NCBI GenBank assembly: GCA_001898505.1
Contig: MKTZ01000013.1
Span: 1-64,000, forward strand
From: Sphingobacteriales bacterium 50-39
GTDB lineage: Bacteria > Bacteroidota > Bacteroidia > Chitinophagales > Chitinophagaceae
Direction of reading: 5' to 3'
Length of the DNA: 64,000 bases
The position numbers were made by a program, and so were the translations under genes. The notes beneath the pieces were generated by a model. That model was not told the origin of the DNA and did not search any database. It saw only the letters and a program-made list of their open reading frames with translations. Shown piece after piece: positions 41,957-51,767 of the stretch. How positions within the stretch are numbered: position 1 is the first letter of the stretch; every line of letters begins with the position of its first letter.

Positions 41957-43500
41957 TAATTAAGATTTGAATTTACATCTATTTGCGCCTGCGGAATGGG
42001 GAGGTACTCACTTTTGCCTTTTATGAAGCCCGGCAATACCGTAGCTGCCTGATCGGTTCTTAGCAGATCATTAAAACGTTCCCCCCACCACTCACAGATG
42101 AGCTCGGCGTGACGTTCATCCATCAACTGTTGTAAGGTAGCACCTGACAGTGGTGTAAGACCTACCCGCTGGCGAACCTCGTTGATCTCAGCGTCGCCGT
42201 TCTGTCCCTTGCGGATCTTAGCTTCGGCATTCATCAATAATACCTCTGCATAGCGGAGCATACGTACATTGTTATTGGCGCCGTAATAGTCAACCCTTCC
42301 CGGGGTCATCTGCGACGTGGGAAAATATGCTTTGCCGTTGAAATACTTTTTCTTGCCCGCATTGCCGGAAACGGTGTCGCCATCCGGCGTGACTTTGTAG
42401 GTGGTAATATCGCCATTTATACCACAATATTGTACAGCGGTTTTCAGCCGGATGGCGTCATTGCGCGCTGTAAGGAAATCAACCGCGGTTTGCGTGGGGA
42501 CCATCCAGCCCGGGCCGCTGATCACGCCTCCATATGTATTTTCCGGAGCCTGGAAGAGATAAAAATTAGCCCAGGTTTCCCAGGGGTTTGAACCTGAGGT
42601 GACGATATCGCCAGTCGGGTTCCCAAAATCCGAATATTGGAATTCCAGGATAGCCTCATCGCAAAGTTTGCCCGGTTTTTTCCACAAATTGTAATAATCA
42701 TTGAACAAGGAAAACTTGCCGCTGCTGATGATCTGGTTGGTGCAATCCAGCGCTACATCCCAATAGGGGCTGTTATTGTCATTGCCTGCAAGGTCCATCG
42801 CAGCTTTGGCTTTCAGCATCAACGCCGTGTATTTGGTCACTCCTCCCTGATGTGCTGCCTGGTTGGGCCGGGCGTCTTCCAGGCTGGCGATACAGGTATC
42901 CATTTCACTTATCACAAATTTCTTTACGTCTTCAATGCTGCTTTTTTTTGCGCTGGCCAGGTTCTTGGCATCGTTGCTCTCCAGTCCAAGTATCGGCACC
43001 GCACCATAATGCCTGCCGATATAAAAATGGGCCAGCGCTCTGAAAAACCGCACTTCTGCCCGATACCGCGCAAGGAGCTGTGTATTGGCAGCATCCGACG
43101 CAGGTATATTCTTAGCAAATTGATCCAATTCCGCCAACGCGCTATTGGCTGCTAAAACAACATTATAAAGGTTGATCCACATATCGTTTACCCCCCAATA
43201 GCTCTTCACCGACACATCCGTCTGAAAATTGTGGATGCCATTTTGACCGGCGTCAGTGTTGCCCGGCTCCGTATCATCGCTCCGTACCGAGATCATGGCA
43301 ACGATGATCCATCTGGCAAAACTGCCGCTGCTGGCGGTCCTGTAAACGCCGGACACGGGCTGGTACATGTTCGACAGGTTTGTATAATCGACTTTGGCTG
43401 CCTCCCCCTGATTTTCCAGCGGACGGTCTAAAAATTTGGAACAGCCTGACAAGATAGAAATGGTAATTATACAGGCCATTATTTTTATATACAGGTTCAT
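41956..43500 (-). CDS. SusD/RagB-family outer-membrane lipoprotein
   Basis: A 514-residue glycan-binding lipoprotein. The lipobox is ILSGC (Cys near 20) followed by SKFLDRPLENQ, a common start. Family landmarks are YRAEVRFFRALAHFYIGRHY (about 145-164), the C-terminal ARNDAIRLKTAVQYCG and MLRYAEVLLMNAEAKIRKGQ, and VRQRVGLTPLSG near 455. It lies directly between SusC (41 bases upstream) and GH16 (overlapping stop and start), so the three make one polysaccharide-utilisation operon. Confidence 0.93.
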   Translation of the reverse strand: MNLYIKIMACIITISILSGCSKFLDRPLENQGEAAKVDYTNLSNMYQPVSGVYRTASSGSFARWIIVAMISVRSDDTEPGNTDAGQNGIHNFQTDVSVKSYWGVNDMWINLYNVVLAANSALAELDQFAKNIPASDAANTQLLARYRAEVRFFRALAHFYIGRHYGAVPILGLESNDAKNLASAKKSSIEDVKKFVISEMDTCIASLEDARPNQAAHQGGVTKYTALMLKAKAAMDLAGNDNNSPYWDVALDCTNQIISSGKFSLFNDYYNLWKKPGKLCDEAILEFQYSDFGNPTGDIVTSGSNPWETWANFYLFQAPENTYGGVISGPGWMVPTQTAVDFLTARNDAIRLKTAVQYCGINGDITTYKVTPDGDTVSGNAGKKKYFNGKAYFPTSQMTPGRVDYYGANNNVRMLRYAEVLLMNAEAKIRKGQNGDAEINEVRQRVGLTPLSGATLQQLMDERHAELICEWWGERFNDLLRTDQAATVLPGFIKGKSEYLPIPQAQIDVNSNLN

Positions 43501-43541
43501 ATTAATATTTTTATATTATTATATTCTTAATGTTATACTGA

Positions 43542-46500
43542 TCAGAAAGTAGCTCTTACCCCCAGGCTATAGGTTGCTGAGATGGGGTACACATTGGCGT
43601 CATAACCATATACCGCATACCCGCCCCCGGTATAGGAGGGGATCTCAGGAGTGAACCCGTTGTATTTGGTGGAGATAAAAGGCCTGTCGGCTGTAGCAAA
43701 TACACGCAGGGCAATGGGTGATGTCTTGCCTACATTAAAATTATATCCTAACTGGATATTTTGTATCCGCAGGTACGCACCGCTTTCCACAAAAAAGGAA
43801 TTGCTGACCTGGAACCAGCTTTGCCCGATGGCATAGGCTGAAGGATAGGAATTGCTCGAGCCGGGCCCTGTCCAGAGGCCGGTAGCAAATTTTTCGTCAA
43901 TATTGAGCGTAGTGGATGCTTTGTACAGCTTACCGCGATTCAGGTTCAGTATCTTATTGCCCGCAACTCCCTGGAAAGCGATGCTGAAGTCGAAGTTTTT
44001 ATAATCGAGTCCCAGGTTGAAACCATAGGTGAGCTTTGGAATATAGCTACCCATGTTGACCCTGTCTTTATCATCCAGGGTGCCGTCGCCGTTCTGGTCC
44101 TTATATTTAGGGAATCCCGGAAGTATTTTAGATGTATGTGTTGCATTATAATTGGAAGCAATCGGGTCCTTATCTATTTCTTCCTGTGTCTGGTATACGC
44201 CCGTGAACTGGTAGCCATAAAAATAGTTAATAGGCTGTCCAACCATACTGCGATTGGGGAATTCAGCGGTCCATTCCGGGAAACCGCCGGTGAGCAAGGG
44301 TAGGGAGCCTAAACTGGTGACCCTGTTTTTCAAGGTAGAAAAATTACCCCCGACCTGGTAGCCCAGCTTGCCTATCCGATCGCTCCAGTTCAATACCACA
44401 TCAAAACCGCTGTTCACCATGTCGGCCCAGTTGCCATAGATCGATCCATAAGAAAATGGAACGGGTCTGTTAAAAGCTACTCCTGTTGTTTTACGGTGAT
44501 AATAATCAACAGAACCTTTTAGTCTCCTGTTCAATACTTCAAAATCAATACCGCCATCCCACTCGGTCACGACTTCCCAGGCCAACGTTGTATAAAATCT
44601 GTTTACGGTGTACCCCGGAACATACTGACCATTGGCTGATGCCGTACTGCCGAATATGGATGACACATTATTTCCTTGATTCAGCTTGGCGTATGCTCCA
44701 TTGGAGCTCACACCATCATTACCCAGCTTCCCCCAGCTGCCCCGCAGCTTTAAAAAGTCGAAGATCTTTTGATCTTTCATAAAATCCTCTCTGCTGACGA
44801 CCCAGCCCAGGCCCACCGAAGGGAAATAGCCCCATTTGGTCTGATATTTCGAGCTGCCGTCTGCACGGAAGGTAGCTGTAAGCAGGTATTTGTTGTCAAA
44901 ATCGTAGGTGCCGCGTGTAAAGTAGGATATATTCGCATTACGCGTGCCGTTCTCATTATAAAAAGAGGCGTCCGTGGTACCCTGATTTTGGCTGGCATAC
45001 CAGAATTCTTCAACGTTAAGCACATTGTCTGCGCCTACCGATGTTTGTCTCCACCTTTCTTCCCGGGTGGACTGTCCCAAAAGCAGGGTCCAGTGATGCG
45101 GCCCTATGCCATCCCTGTAAGTAAGCAAATTATCTAATACGTAATTTGTGTTACGCTCCTGTACAGAATTTAAATGCGAGACGGTAACATTTGTACCCGG
45201 TCCCAGATTGCGCCGGGGACTATACTGGATCCCCGACAGAGAACTATAAAGCTGGCTCAGCTGCGTACGGAAGGTGAGCTTATTTTTCCAGAAGCCGGCT
45301 TCCGCATAGACGGTGGGCAATACCTGGAATCCCTTCACCCTGTCATAGTTGTAATAAGCAGTGGCCACCGGATTTGCATCATCCCCTCTTCCAATCACCG
45401 AAGCAGTCGCAAATTTTACGGGGAACGCGTTGACATTGGTGCTGTCATACACCGGGAACAGCGGCGAGGATGAATACGCCTGCGCCCAGGCGGAATTGGC
45501 AGGATTAAAGGTAGTAGAATTGTTGAGATGGACCGTAAAACCCAATTTCAGCCACGAATATGCTTTAGCCTCCGTTTGCAATCGGATATTATATCTTTTA
45601 AAGTTGTTCTGAGCCTCCATGATACCGTTCTGATAGGTATAATTGAAGCCGGCAGAGTAGGTGACCTTATCGCTGCCTCCCTGTATGTCGATGCCATTAT
45701 TGGTTATCAGCGCCCGGCTTCGCAACAATTCACCATACCAATCCGTGCTTGTTGTCGGATTCAGCCCGCTGCCCCCGAACTTTTGCGCAGAGAGCATGGC
45801 TGTACCGCTGTCCTGCGCAGTTTGCCGCCCTAACGAGAAGGCCGTATATTCCTTCCCATTGGCCATTTTAAGCCGGTGGGTGGGCGTCTGAAAACCTACA
45901 TAACCGTTGTAGGTGACCCTGGTTTGCATATTGAGCCTGCCTTTTTTCGTCGTGATCAATACAACCCCATTGGCTGCACGTACACCGTAAATGGCGGCGC
46001 CCGATGCATCTTTAAGGACTGATATCTCAGCAATATCATTGGGATTAAGAAAACCGATGTCGTTGACAAACATTCCGTCCACTACATATAGCGGACTTTC
46101 ATTATTAAACGATCCCACTCCCCGTATCCGGACATCGGGCGACTTGCCCGGAGCGCCGGCGCTCACTACCTGTACCCCCGGAACACTGCCCTGCAGCGCC
46201 TCCATAGGAGTGGCGGTGGTACGTTTAAGCATGTTCTCGGTATTCACTGTCGTGATCGGGGCGGTGAGATCTGCTCTTTTTTGCGTTCCATAACCGATGA
46301 CAACTACCTCATCCAATTGCCGGCGACCCGGAGAAAGACTGATCTGAACATCATTCGAGATCGCCACCGTTTGAGCTTCGTAGCCAATAGCTGATATAAC
46401 CAGTGAGTCGTCGGAGGAAGAGACGGTAAGGTGAAAGATGCCGCTTTCGGATGTGGTAGTGCCCGTTGAAGGCCGGTTCTTAACCACAACAGATGCCCCA

Positions 46501-46622
46501 GCCAGTGGTGCGCTCTTGTCATTTACTACTTTGCCGGTGATGGCCCTGCTTTGGGCTCGTGTGGATAAATATGCTCCTAATAAAAGGAAACATACAAGGG
46601 CATGAATCAATTTTCTTTTCAT
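43542..46622 (-). CDS. SusC/RagA TonB-linked outer-membrane transporter
   Basis: A 1026-residue transporter without an STN domain. The signal peptide (MKRKLIHALVCFLLLGAYLS) is followed by a CarboxypepD_reg-like domain (about 26-100, ITGKVVNDKSAPLAGASVVV). LDEVVVIGYGTQKRADLTAP, the plug (with PDVRIRGVGSFNNESPLYVV and IYGVRAANGVVLITTKKGR) and a barrel ending ATYSLGVRATF follow. It imports the oligosaccharides released by the GH16 enzyme. The ATG at 46622 is the start; the TTG two codons upstream is not needed. It is divergent from the membrane regulator at 46826. Confidence 0.94.
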   Translation of the reverse strand: MKRKLIHALVCFLLLGAYLSTRAQSRAITGKVVNDKSAPLAGASVVVKNRPSTGTTTSESGIFHLTVSSSDDSLVISAIGYEAQTVAISNDVQISLSPGRRQLDEVVVIGYGTQKRADLTAPITTVNTENMLKRTTATPMEALQGSVPGVQVVSAGAPGKSPDVRIRGVGSFNNESPLYVVDGMFVNDIGFLNPNDIAEISVLKDASGAAIYGVRAANGVVLITTKKGRLNMQTRVTYNGYVGFQTPTHRLKMANGKEYTAFSLGRQTAQDSGTAMLSAQKFGGSGLNPTTSTDWYGELLRSRALITNNGIDIQGGSDKVTYSAGFNYTYQNGIMEAQNNFKRYNIRLQTEAKAYSWLKLGFTVHLNNSTTFNPANSAWAQAYSSSPLFPVYDSTNVNAFPVKFATASVIGRGDDANPVATAYYNYDRVKGFQVLPTVYAEAGFWKNKLTFRTQLSQLYSSLSGIQYSPRRNLGPGTNVTVSHLNSVQERNTNYVLDNLLTYRDGIGPHHWTLLLGQSTREERWRQTSVGADNVLNVEEFWYASQNQGTTDASFYNENGTRNANISYFTRGTYDFDNKYLLTATFRADGSSKYQTKWGYFPSVGLGWVVSREDFMKDQKIFDFLKLRGSWGKLGNDGVSSNGAYAKLNQGNNVSSIFGSTASANGQYVPGYTVNRFYTTLAWEVVTEWDGGIDFEVLNRRLKGSVDYYHRKTTGVAFNRPVPFSYGSIYGNWADMVNSGFDVVLNWSDRIGKLGYQVGGNFSTLKNRVTSLGSLPLLTGGFPEWTAEFPNRSMVGQPINYFYGYQFTGVYQTQEEIDKDPIASNYNATHTSKILPGFPKYKDQNGDGTLDDKDRVNMGSYIPKLTYGFNLGLDYKNFDFSIAFQGVAGNKILNLNRGKLYKASTTLNIDEKFATGLWTGPGSSNSYPSAYAIGQSWFQVSNSFFVESGAYLRIQNIQLGYNFNVGKTSPIALRVFATADRPFISTKYNGFTPEIPSYTGGGYAVYGYDANVYPISATYSLGVRATF

Positions 46623-46707
46623 ATGCAAGTTTTAGTTTATTTGTTGACGGTGATAATTAATGCGTATGTTAAAAGTAGAAGGACTGCGCTCCACAAAAAA
46701 TTTTCCG

Positions 46708-46779
46708 ACTACATCCCTACTACTACCATCCCAAAAAAATGTTACTTTTAAGCGTAGCTAACTACATCTGGACTACATC
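46708..46779. promoter_or_regulatory. Direct repeats ACTACATC between SusC and its regulator
   Basis: ACTACATC occurs at 46708-46715, 46761-46768 and 46772-46779 in the same orientation; the last two are 11 bases apart, about one helical turn. They lie in the roughly 200-base divergent region between the SusC start (46622) and the regulator start (46826). They are a candidate operator for the LuxR-type HTH of that regulator. A weak -7-like TACTTTTA for SusC is at 46670-46677 on the minus strand. Confidence 0.35.
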
Positions 46780-46825
46780 AAGAGTACAACTGTCATCAAA
46801 AACACCACGTCTCCTGCGAGTCATT

Positions 46826-49735
46826 ATGTGCTATAAAGCCTTTTTGTCGCTGGTAATAACTATTTGCACTTTCACAGCCGCCGCCCAGGGGACCATCGGT
46901 CTGCGGGAGATCATCAATTACGAAAAGCAGCATTATAATGCCGGGGCCCAGAGTTGGGACATTGGCCAGGATGCCCAGGGGAGGGTCTACTTTGCCAACA
47001 ATGAGGGGCTCTTAAGTTTTGATGGCGTCTACTGGCGGCTATATCCTCTTCCCAATAAGACCATCGTACGATCCCTCGAATTTGGCAGCGATCACCGTAT
47101 CTATGTAGGAGCACAGGATGAGATCGGCTATTTCTCTCCCGACAGATCGGGGAAACTGGGCTATACTTCATTGAGGAACTTCCTGCCCGAAGGCGACCGG
47201 AAATTTGCGGATATTTGGAATATAGCTGCTTTGGACAGCAGCATTTTCTTTAACAGCGACAGCAGGATATTCCGCTGGGATCGCCACAAAGTAGAAGTAT
47301 TCAAAGCTTATTCCACATGGCTCTATATGGGACAGGCCGGCGGCAGACTGTACGCCCAGGATGTGGAAAAGGGGCTTCTTGCATATGCAAAGGGCAGCTG
47401 GGAGTCACTGATCGATAAAAAAAGCCTGCCAAAAGGACTGCATGTCATTTCTATCATTACTATCGGACAGGATTCGTGCCTCGTGACCAGCCAGCAGAAC
47501 GGGCTGTTTATATTACATGCAGGGCGTCTGACCCCATTTACTGCTGCAGGATTGGATTTTTCCGCTGATCTCACCCTCACCGGCGCTGTACAGATAGACG
47601 ATGAGACCTTTATCGTCGGCACCTATACGAATGGTTTTTATGTTATCAGCAAGAAAGGGCAGGTGGTGGAGAACCTATCCAAGCGGGAAGGTCTTCAGAA
47701 CAGCAATATACGCAGTCTTTTCCTGGATCGTAACCATAATATCTGGTTAGGACTGGACAGCGGCATCGATTTTATTGCGTTCAACAATGCCATCAAGCAT
47801 ATCAATCCTCCCATTATGAACGCCGGGTCCGGCTACTCTGCTATTATTTTTCACAACAAGCTCTATATGGGGTTATCCAACGGGATCTATGAGTTGCCGT
47901 TGCCTCATCTGAAGGACCTGAGCTATGCACCCAATGCATTCCGGGTTGTCGCCGGCGGGCAGACCTGGGGACTTTTTAGTGTGGGGGATCAATTACTGGC
48001 GGGCAAGCACGAAGGCTTCTTCCGGATAAAGGATGACAGGGAAGAGCCTGTCATGAGAGGCAATGGGTTCTGGACCTTCCAGCCACTGGAAGATATCCGC
48101 CGGGAGTCCCTGCTGGTGGCGGGCAATTATCATGGAGTGCGTTTGTTTGCCGCCGGGCCACAGGGGTTCGAAGATAAGGGGAACATCACCGACTTCTCGG
48201 AGTCGGCCAGATTTGTCGCTGTGGATGATAGCAATACTATCTGGGTATCCCATCCCTATCGCGGCGTATACAGGCTACCGTTGTCCACGACAGGGCGGGC
48301 TGCCTTTAAGTTGTATACGGACAAGGATGGATTGCCGTCCGCCCTGGGTAATCATTTATATAAGGTGAAGAAACGTATAGTCATCGCCACGGAAAAGGGG
48401 GTGTATGAATACAATCCGCGAATCGACAGATTTGAAATTTCCGCCTATTTCAAGGAGATATTCGGGGATCAAAGCGTCCGCTATCTCAAGGAAGACCCCA
48501 GCGGCAATATCTGGTTCATCCAGGAGAAGACCATCGGAGTGGTGGATTTCTCGACCTATAAGCCTTCCATTATCTACCTGCCCGAACTGAAGGGTAAAAT
48601 ACTCAGCGGGTTCGAGCATATCTATCCCGTAAATGACAACAATATATTTGTAGGGGGCGAGAAAGGTTTTTACCATATCAATTTTTCGAAATACAAGCAC
48701 AACAACCATCCTCTCAGCGTATATATCCGGACGGTAAAGGCCATAGGCAGGGTAGACAGTCTTTTATTCGGGGGATATTTGGGGGAGGCCGGTGAGGACA
48801 GGACCCAAGGTAAGGTGATACCATCCATCAGTCATCACTGGAATTCTTTTCATATCGAATATGCGTCACCTGTCTTCGCGCAGGAGTCGAATATCGAGTA
48901 CAGCTATATCCTGGATGGGTTCGATAGGAGCTGGTCTGGATGGTCCAAGCGGACGGAAAAGGATTATACGAACCTTCCTGCCGGCGCCTATACTTTCCAG
49001 GTCAAGGCAAGGAATAACCTGGGAAACGAGTCTGCCGTCAATACCTATTCTTTTACCGTCCTGCCCCCCTGGCATCAGACCCCTTGGGCCTATACCATTT
49101 ATATAGTAGCAGGCATCTGCCTTGCTTATTTTTTCTACCGGCGGCAGCAGAAGAAACTATTGGCGGAGCGGTCCAGGCACCAGGAGGAGAAGAAACGCCA
49201 GGCCTATCTGCATCAGCTGGAGCTGGAAAAATCCGAAAAAGAGGTTGTCAAGTTGCGGAATGAGAAGCTGGAGTCGGAGATCGTTTTTAAGAATTCAGAG
49301 CTGGCGACGACGGCCATGCACCTGGTACAAAAGGAGGAGTTCATTACCCGGATCAAGGGTGAGCTGCAACATCTTGAAAAGGTGGGCAAGGACAAGGGTG
49401 ACTCCGGTGAAGTGAAGAAGATACTTAGAAGCCTGTCTGAAGAAGAGGAGCTGAGCAAGGAATGGGAGCAGTTCTCCGTTCACTTCAATAAAGTACATAG
49501 CGACTTCCTGATCATTCTAAAAGAAAAGTTCCCCAGCCTCAAGGCGCATGAGCTGAAACTCTGCGCGTATCTGCGGATGAATCTCTCCAGTAAGGAAATA
49601 GCCCGGCTGATGAGCATTTCCGTAAGAGGGGTGGAGATCAGTCGGTACAGGCTGCGGAAGAAGTTGGGGATATCCACCGAAACCAATCTTTTTCAATTCC
49701 TTTTCGATCTTCAGCGGGATGGACTGAAGGGATGA
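46826..49735 (+). CDS. Membrane one-component regulator: propeller, Y_Y_Y domain and LuxR-type HTH
   Basis: A 969-residue regulator. The signal peptide (MCYKAFLSLVITICTFTAAA) leads to a two-component-regulator propeller (about 25-640) with blades such as SWDIGQDAQGRVYFANNEGL and LFLDRNHNIWLGLDSGIDFI. A Y_Y_Y domain (about 690-760, YSYILDGFDRSWSGWSKRTE) and one transmembrane helix (about 765-785) follow. A cytoplasmic coiled coil (about 790-880) and a C-terminal helix-turn-helix (about 905-965, LCAYLRMNLSSKEIARLMSI, SVRGVEISRYRLRKKL) complete it. It has no kinase or receiver domains, so sensing and DNA binding sit in one chain. It should sense glucan oligosaccharides and control the divergent GH16 operon. 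I chose the ATG at 46826 over 46739 because it opens the signal peptide. Confidence 0.88.
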   Translation: MCYKAFLSLVITICTFTAAAQGTIGLREIINYEKQHYNAGAQSWDIGQDAQGRVYFANNEGLLSFDGVYWRLYPLPNKTIVRSLEFGSDHRIYVGAQDEIGYFSPDRSGKLGYTSLRNFLPEGDRKFADIWNIAALDSSIFFNSDSRIFRWDRHKVEVFKAYSTWLYMGQAGGRLYAQDVEKGLLAYAKGSWESLIDKKSLPKGLHVISIITIGQDSCLVTSQQNGLFILHAGRLTPFTAAGLDFSADLTLTGAVQIDDETFIVGTYTNGFYVISKKGQVVENLSKREGLQNSNIRSLFLDRNHNIWLGLDSGIDFIAFNNAIKHINPPIMNAGSGYSAIIFHNKLYMGLSNGIYELPLPHLKDLSYAPNAFRVVAGGQTWGLFSVGDQLLAGKHEGFFRIKDDREEPVMRGNGFWTFQPLEDIRRESLLVAGNYHGVRLFAAGPQGFEDKGNITDFSESARFVAVDDSNTIWVSHPYRGVYRLPLSTTGRAAFKLYTDKDGLPSALGNHLYKVKKRIVIATEKGVYEYNPRIDRFEISAYFKEIFGDQSVRYLKEDPSGNIWFIQEKTIGVVDFSTYKPSIIYLPELKGKILSGFEHIYPVNDNNIFVGGEKGFYHINFSKYKHNNHPLSVYIRTVKAIGRVDSLLFGGYLGEAGEDRTQGKVIPSISHHWNSFHIEYASPVFAQESNIEYSYILDGFDRSWSGWSKRTEKDYTNLPAGAYTFQVKARNNLGNESAVNTYSFTVLPPWHQTPWAYTIYIVAGICLAYFFYRRQQKKLLAERSRHQEEKKRQAYLHQLELEKSEKEVVKLRNEKLESEIVFKNSELATTAMHLVQKEEFITRIKGELQHLEKVGKDKGDSGEVKKILRSLSEEEELSKEWEQFSVHFNKVHSDFLIILKEKFPSLKAHELKLCAYLRMNLSSKEIARLMSISVRGVEISRYRLRKKLGISTETNLFQFLFDLQRDGLKG

Positions 49736-49773
49736 TCACAAAAAACACTAATTTCATTTCTAAACACGCTGCT

Positions 49774-50214
49774 ATGAAATTCCTTATCTTCTCCTGCTGT
49801 ATTTTGTCCGGTCTGGCGTCATTGGCACAGACAGCCTCCGACGACGTTACAATGGTAAAAAAGCTTAACGAGGATTGGATACATTCCTATCCTGGCAAGG
49901 ATACAGCCACGATGGCCAGGATACTGGCCGATGATCTGATCATGATCACGCCCAATGGCTCCAGGATAGGCAAACAGGATATCCTGAATAGTATGGCGTC
50001 CCCGAGTCAGCAGGTGAAATCTACCAAGGTCGACAAGACCGAGGTCAGACTGGTGGGGAACACGGCCATGGTATTTGCGGAGGCCAGCTTTGTCACCGTG
50101 GACAATGCGGATGGAAAAGAGGCGACGGGTCGTACCAGTTATCTGGATATATATGAAAAACGGCATGGCCGGTGGGTGGCTATAGCGGCGCATGTAACTT
50201 ATCTGGGACAATGA
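49774..50214 (+). CDS. Exported NTF2-like (SnoaL/DUF4440) protein
   Basis: A 146-residue protein with a signal peptide (MKFLIFSCCILSGLASLAQ). The rest has the NTF2-like layout of DUF4440: VKKLNEDWIHSYPGKDTATM (helix), ARILADDLIMITPNGSRIGK, then strands to SYLDIYEKRHGRWVAIAAHV. An in-frame ATG at 49732 overlaps the regulator stop, but the signal peptide marks 49774. The role is unknown; members bind small ligands or act as isomerases. The short gap suggests transcription along with the regulator. Confidence 0.75.
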   Translation: MKFLIFSCCILSGLASLAQTASDDVTMVKKLNEDWIHSYPGKDTATMARILADDLIMITPNGSRIGKQDILNSMASPSQQVKSTKVDKTEVRLVGNTAMVFAEASFVTVDNADGKEATGRTSYLDIYEKRHGRWVAIAAHVTYLGQ

Positions 50215-50328
50215 GCTGCCGCGACAAAATTTAGGGTAATACGACAGTTCACTCCTTAAAAACCTCAATTGGCTCTCTTCCCATTGTCCTTACCAGCGAC
50301 GGCGGGTATATTGCGGCCAAAGTCGTGT

Positions 50329-50808
50329 ATGACGGATCACGGGTATTTCTTGAAAAAAGCGCTGGAGGTGGCCAAACGGTCGCTGGACAAAGGCAACCTG
50401 CCCTTCGGATGTATCATGACAGGGCCGGATGATATAATACTTTTGGAGGGAGAGAACACCGTTATTACGGATCAGAACAGGATCGCACATTGCGAGATCA
50501 ACCTGATCCGGCAGCTGAGCAGCGAGGTAGACCTGCATTTCCTGGAACATTGTACGCTGTATGCCAGCACCGAGCCCTGTGCCATGTGCGCGGGCGCCAT
50601 TTTCTGGAGCGGCATCGGCACGGTGGTATATGCCCTGGGTAAAGATGCGTATCACCATATCGCAGGCACCTGTGATCCCGCACATAGACTGGACATGCCC
50701 GTCCGCAGACTGTTGGAACAGGGTGGGCGGTCGATGACGGTGCTGGGGCCGCTGCTGGAAGAGGAGGCCATCGCCTGTTATGAGAAATGGACCGGGGAGA
50801 AGCGCTAA
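50329..50808 (+). CDS. Zinc-dependent nucleoside/nucleobase deaminase
   Basis: A 159-residue cytidine-deaminase-fold protein. The active-site motif reads AHCEINLIRQL (H-C-E in place of the more usual H-A-E, about residues 63-65), and the zinc Cys pair is in TEPCAMCAGAI (P-C-x-x-C, about 91-96). These are the ligands of guanine deaminase and TadA-like enzymes. The C-terminal part does not show the TadA ending, so guanine or cytosine-type substrates are as likely as tRNA adenosine. The ATG at 50329 matches the family start. Confidence 0.85.
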   Translation: MTDHGYFLKKALEVAKRSLDKGNLPFGCIMTGPDDIILLEGENTVITDQNRIAHCEINLIRQLSSEVDLHFLEHCTLYASTEPCAMCAGAIFWSGIGTVVYALGKDAYHHIAGTCDPAHRLDMPVRRLLEQGGRSMTVLGPLLEEEAIACYEKWTGEKR

Positions 50809-50836
50809 AACTTCTTATTTTTAGAAAAAGAAAACG

Positions 50837-51727
50837 ATGCGCACCAGCCTGCTTATTCTATTCCTTCTTCTATCTTCTTCTTTATTTGCCCAACGGGCTG
50901 TTGAAGTCAGCTATACCCAGGACAGCAAGGGCAACCTCTCTTTTACCTGTACGAACCATGCTTTTTGCACTTATATCGTATCGGTGGAGTTTACTACTTT
51001 CCAGAATGCGCGGGCGGATCATGCGCTGCCCTATGTGGAAGAGGTGAAACCCGGTGTCAACAAATTATTTACCGTCAGCCCTGAAAAGCCTTCGGAGGAC
51101 ATACAGGTAAAATATAAGACGAGCTTCCGGAAAGGCTGTTTCGATCCAAAGATAGACACCGGCTTCATCTACCTGCTGCCCATTGCCCCGGGAAAGGAGA
51201 CGCAGGTTTATGAGATCAACAAGACGTCCGGCGAGGGCGGGCGGGACAGCGGGTTTGCCGTTCGTCTGCGGATGAAGCAGGGTGATACGATCTTCGCCGT
51301 CCGGCGCGGCATTGTAACGGCCGTATATACCGGTAGCTCGGAGAATGATGCAGGCGCTACGGCTACCGACAGCTGGAATTTTGTAGAGATCGTTCATGGG
51401 GATTGTACATTCGGGCAGTATGGCGTATTCAAAAAGGACGGCGCTTTCGTCCATCCCGGTCAGTCGGTGGAGGCCGGTACTCCGCTGGGGCTTGTCGGGG
51501 GCGACAAATTTGGAAGAGGTTCCGATGGGCGGTTCAGCGTCAGCTATTATAACAACAACGGTCATAATATACAGCTGCCTTTACTGTTCTGGACAAAGAG
51601 GAATGGCAAGGGCCGGCTGAAACATGGGGGCACGTATACGAGCGAGTATCCCAAAACGCTCCTTACACAGGAATTGCCCAAGCCCAGGGCGCCTGCTAAA
51701 AAAGTCCCTGTCAGGAAGAAGGGCTGA
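50837..51727 (+). CDS. Exported M23/LytM-like protein lacking catalytic residues
   Basis: A 296-residue protein with a signal peptide (MRTSLLILFLLLSSSLFAQ). Residues about 150-265 follow the M23 peptidase strand order: GDTIFAVRRGIVTAVYTG, NFVEIVHGDCTFGQYGVFKK and HPGQSVEAGTPLGLVGG. Active M23 enzymes need H-x3-D early and H-x-H late. Here the first pair is not seen and the late motif Y-x-H-L reads YGVF, so the fold is kept but zinc ligands are missing. It may bind peptidoglycan or regulate another enzyme, like EnvC or NlpD. The tail is basic (KPRAPAKKVPVRKKG). Confidence 0.65.
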   Translation: MRTSLLILFLLLSSSLFAQRAVEVSYTQDSKGNLSFTCTNHAFCTYIVSVEFTTFQNARADHALPYVEEVKPGVNKLFTVSPEKPSEDIQVKYKTSFRKGCFDPKIDTGFIYLLPIAPGKETQVYEINKTSGEGGRDSGFAVRLRMKQGDTIFAVRRGIVTAVYTGSSENDAGATATDSWNFVEIVHGDCTFGQYGVFKKDGAFVHPGQSVEAGTPLGLVGGDKFGRGSDGRFSVSYYNNNGHNIQLPLLFWTKRNGKGRLKHGGTYTSEYPKTLLTQELPKPRAPAKKVPVRKKG

Positions 51728-51767
51728 CCGAACTGAACGGTCCCATTTGCAATATAAATACACAAGC

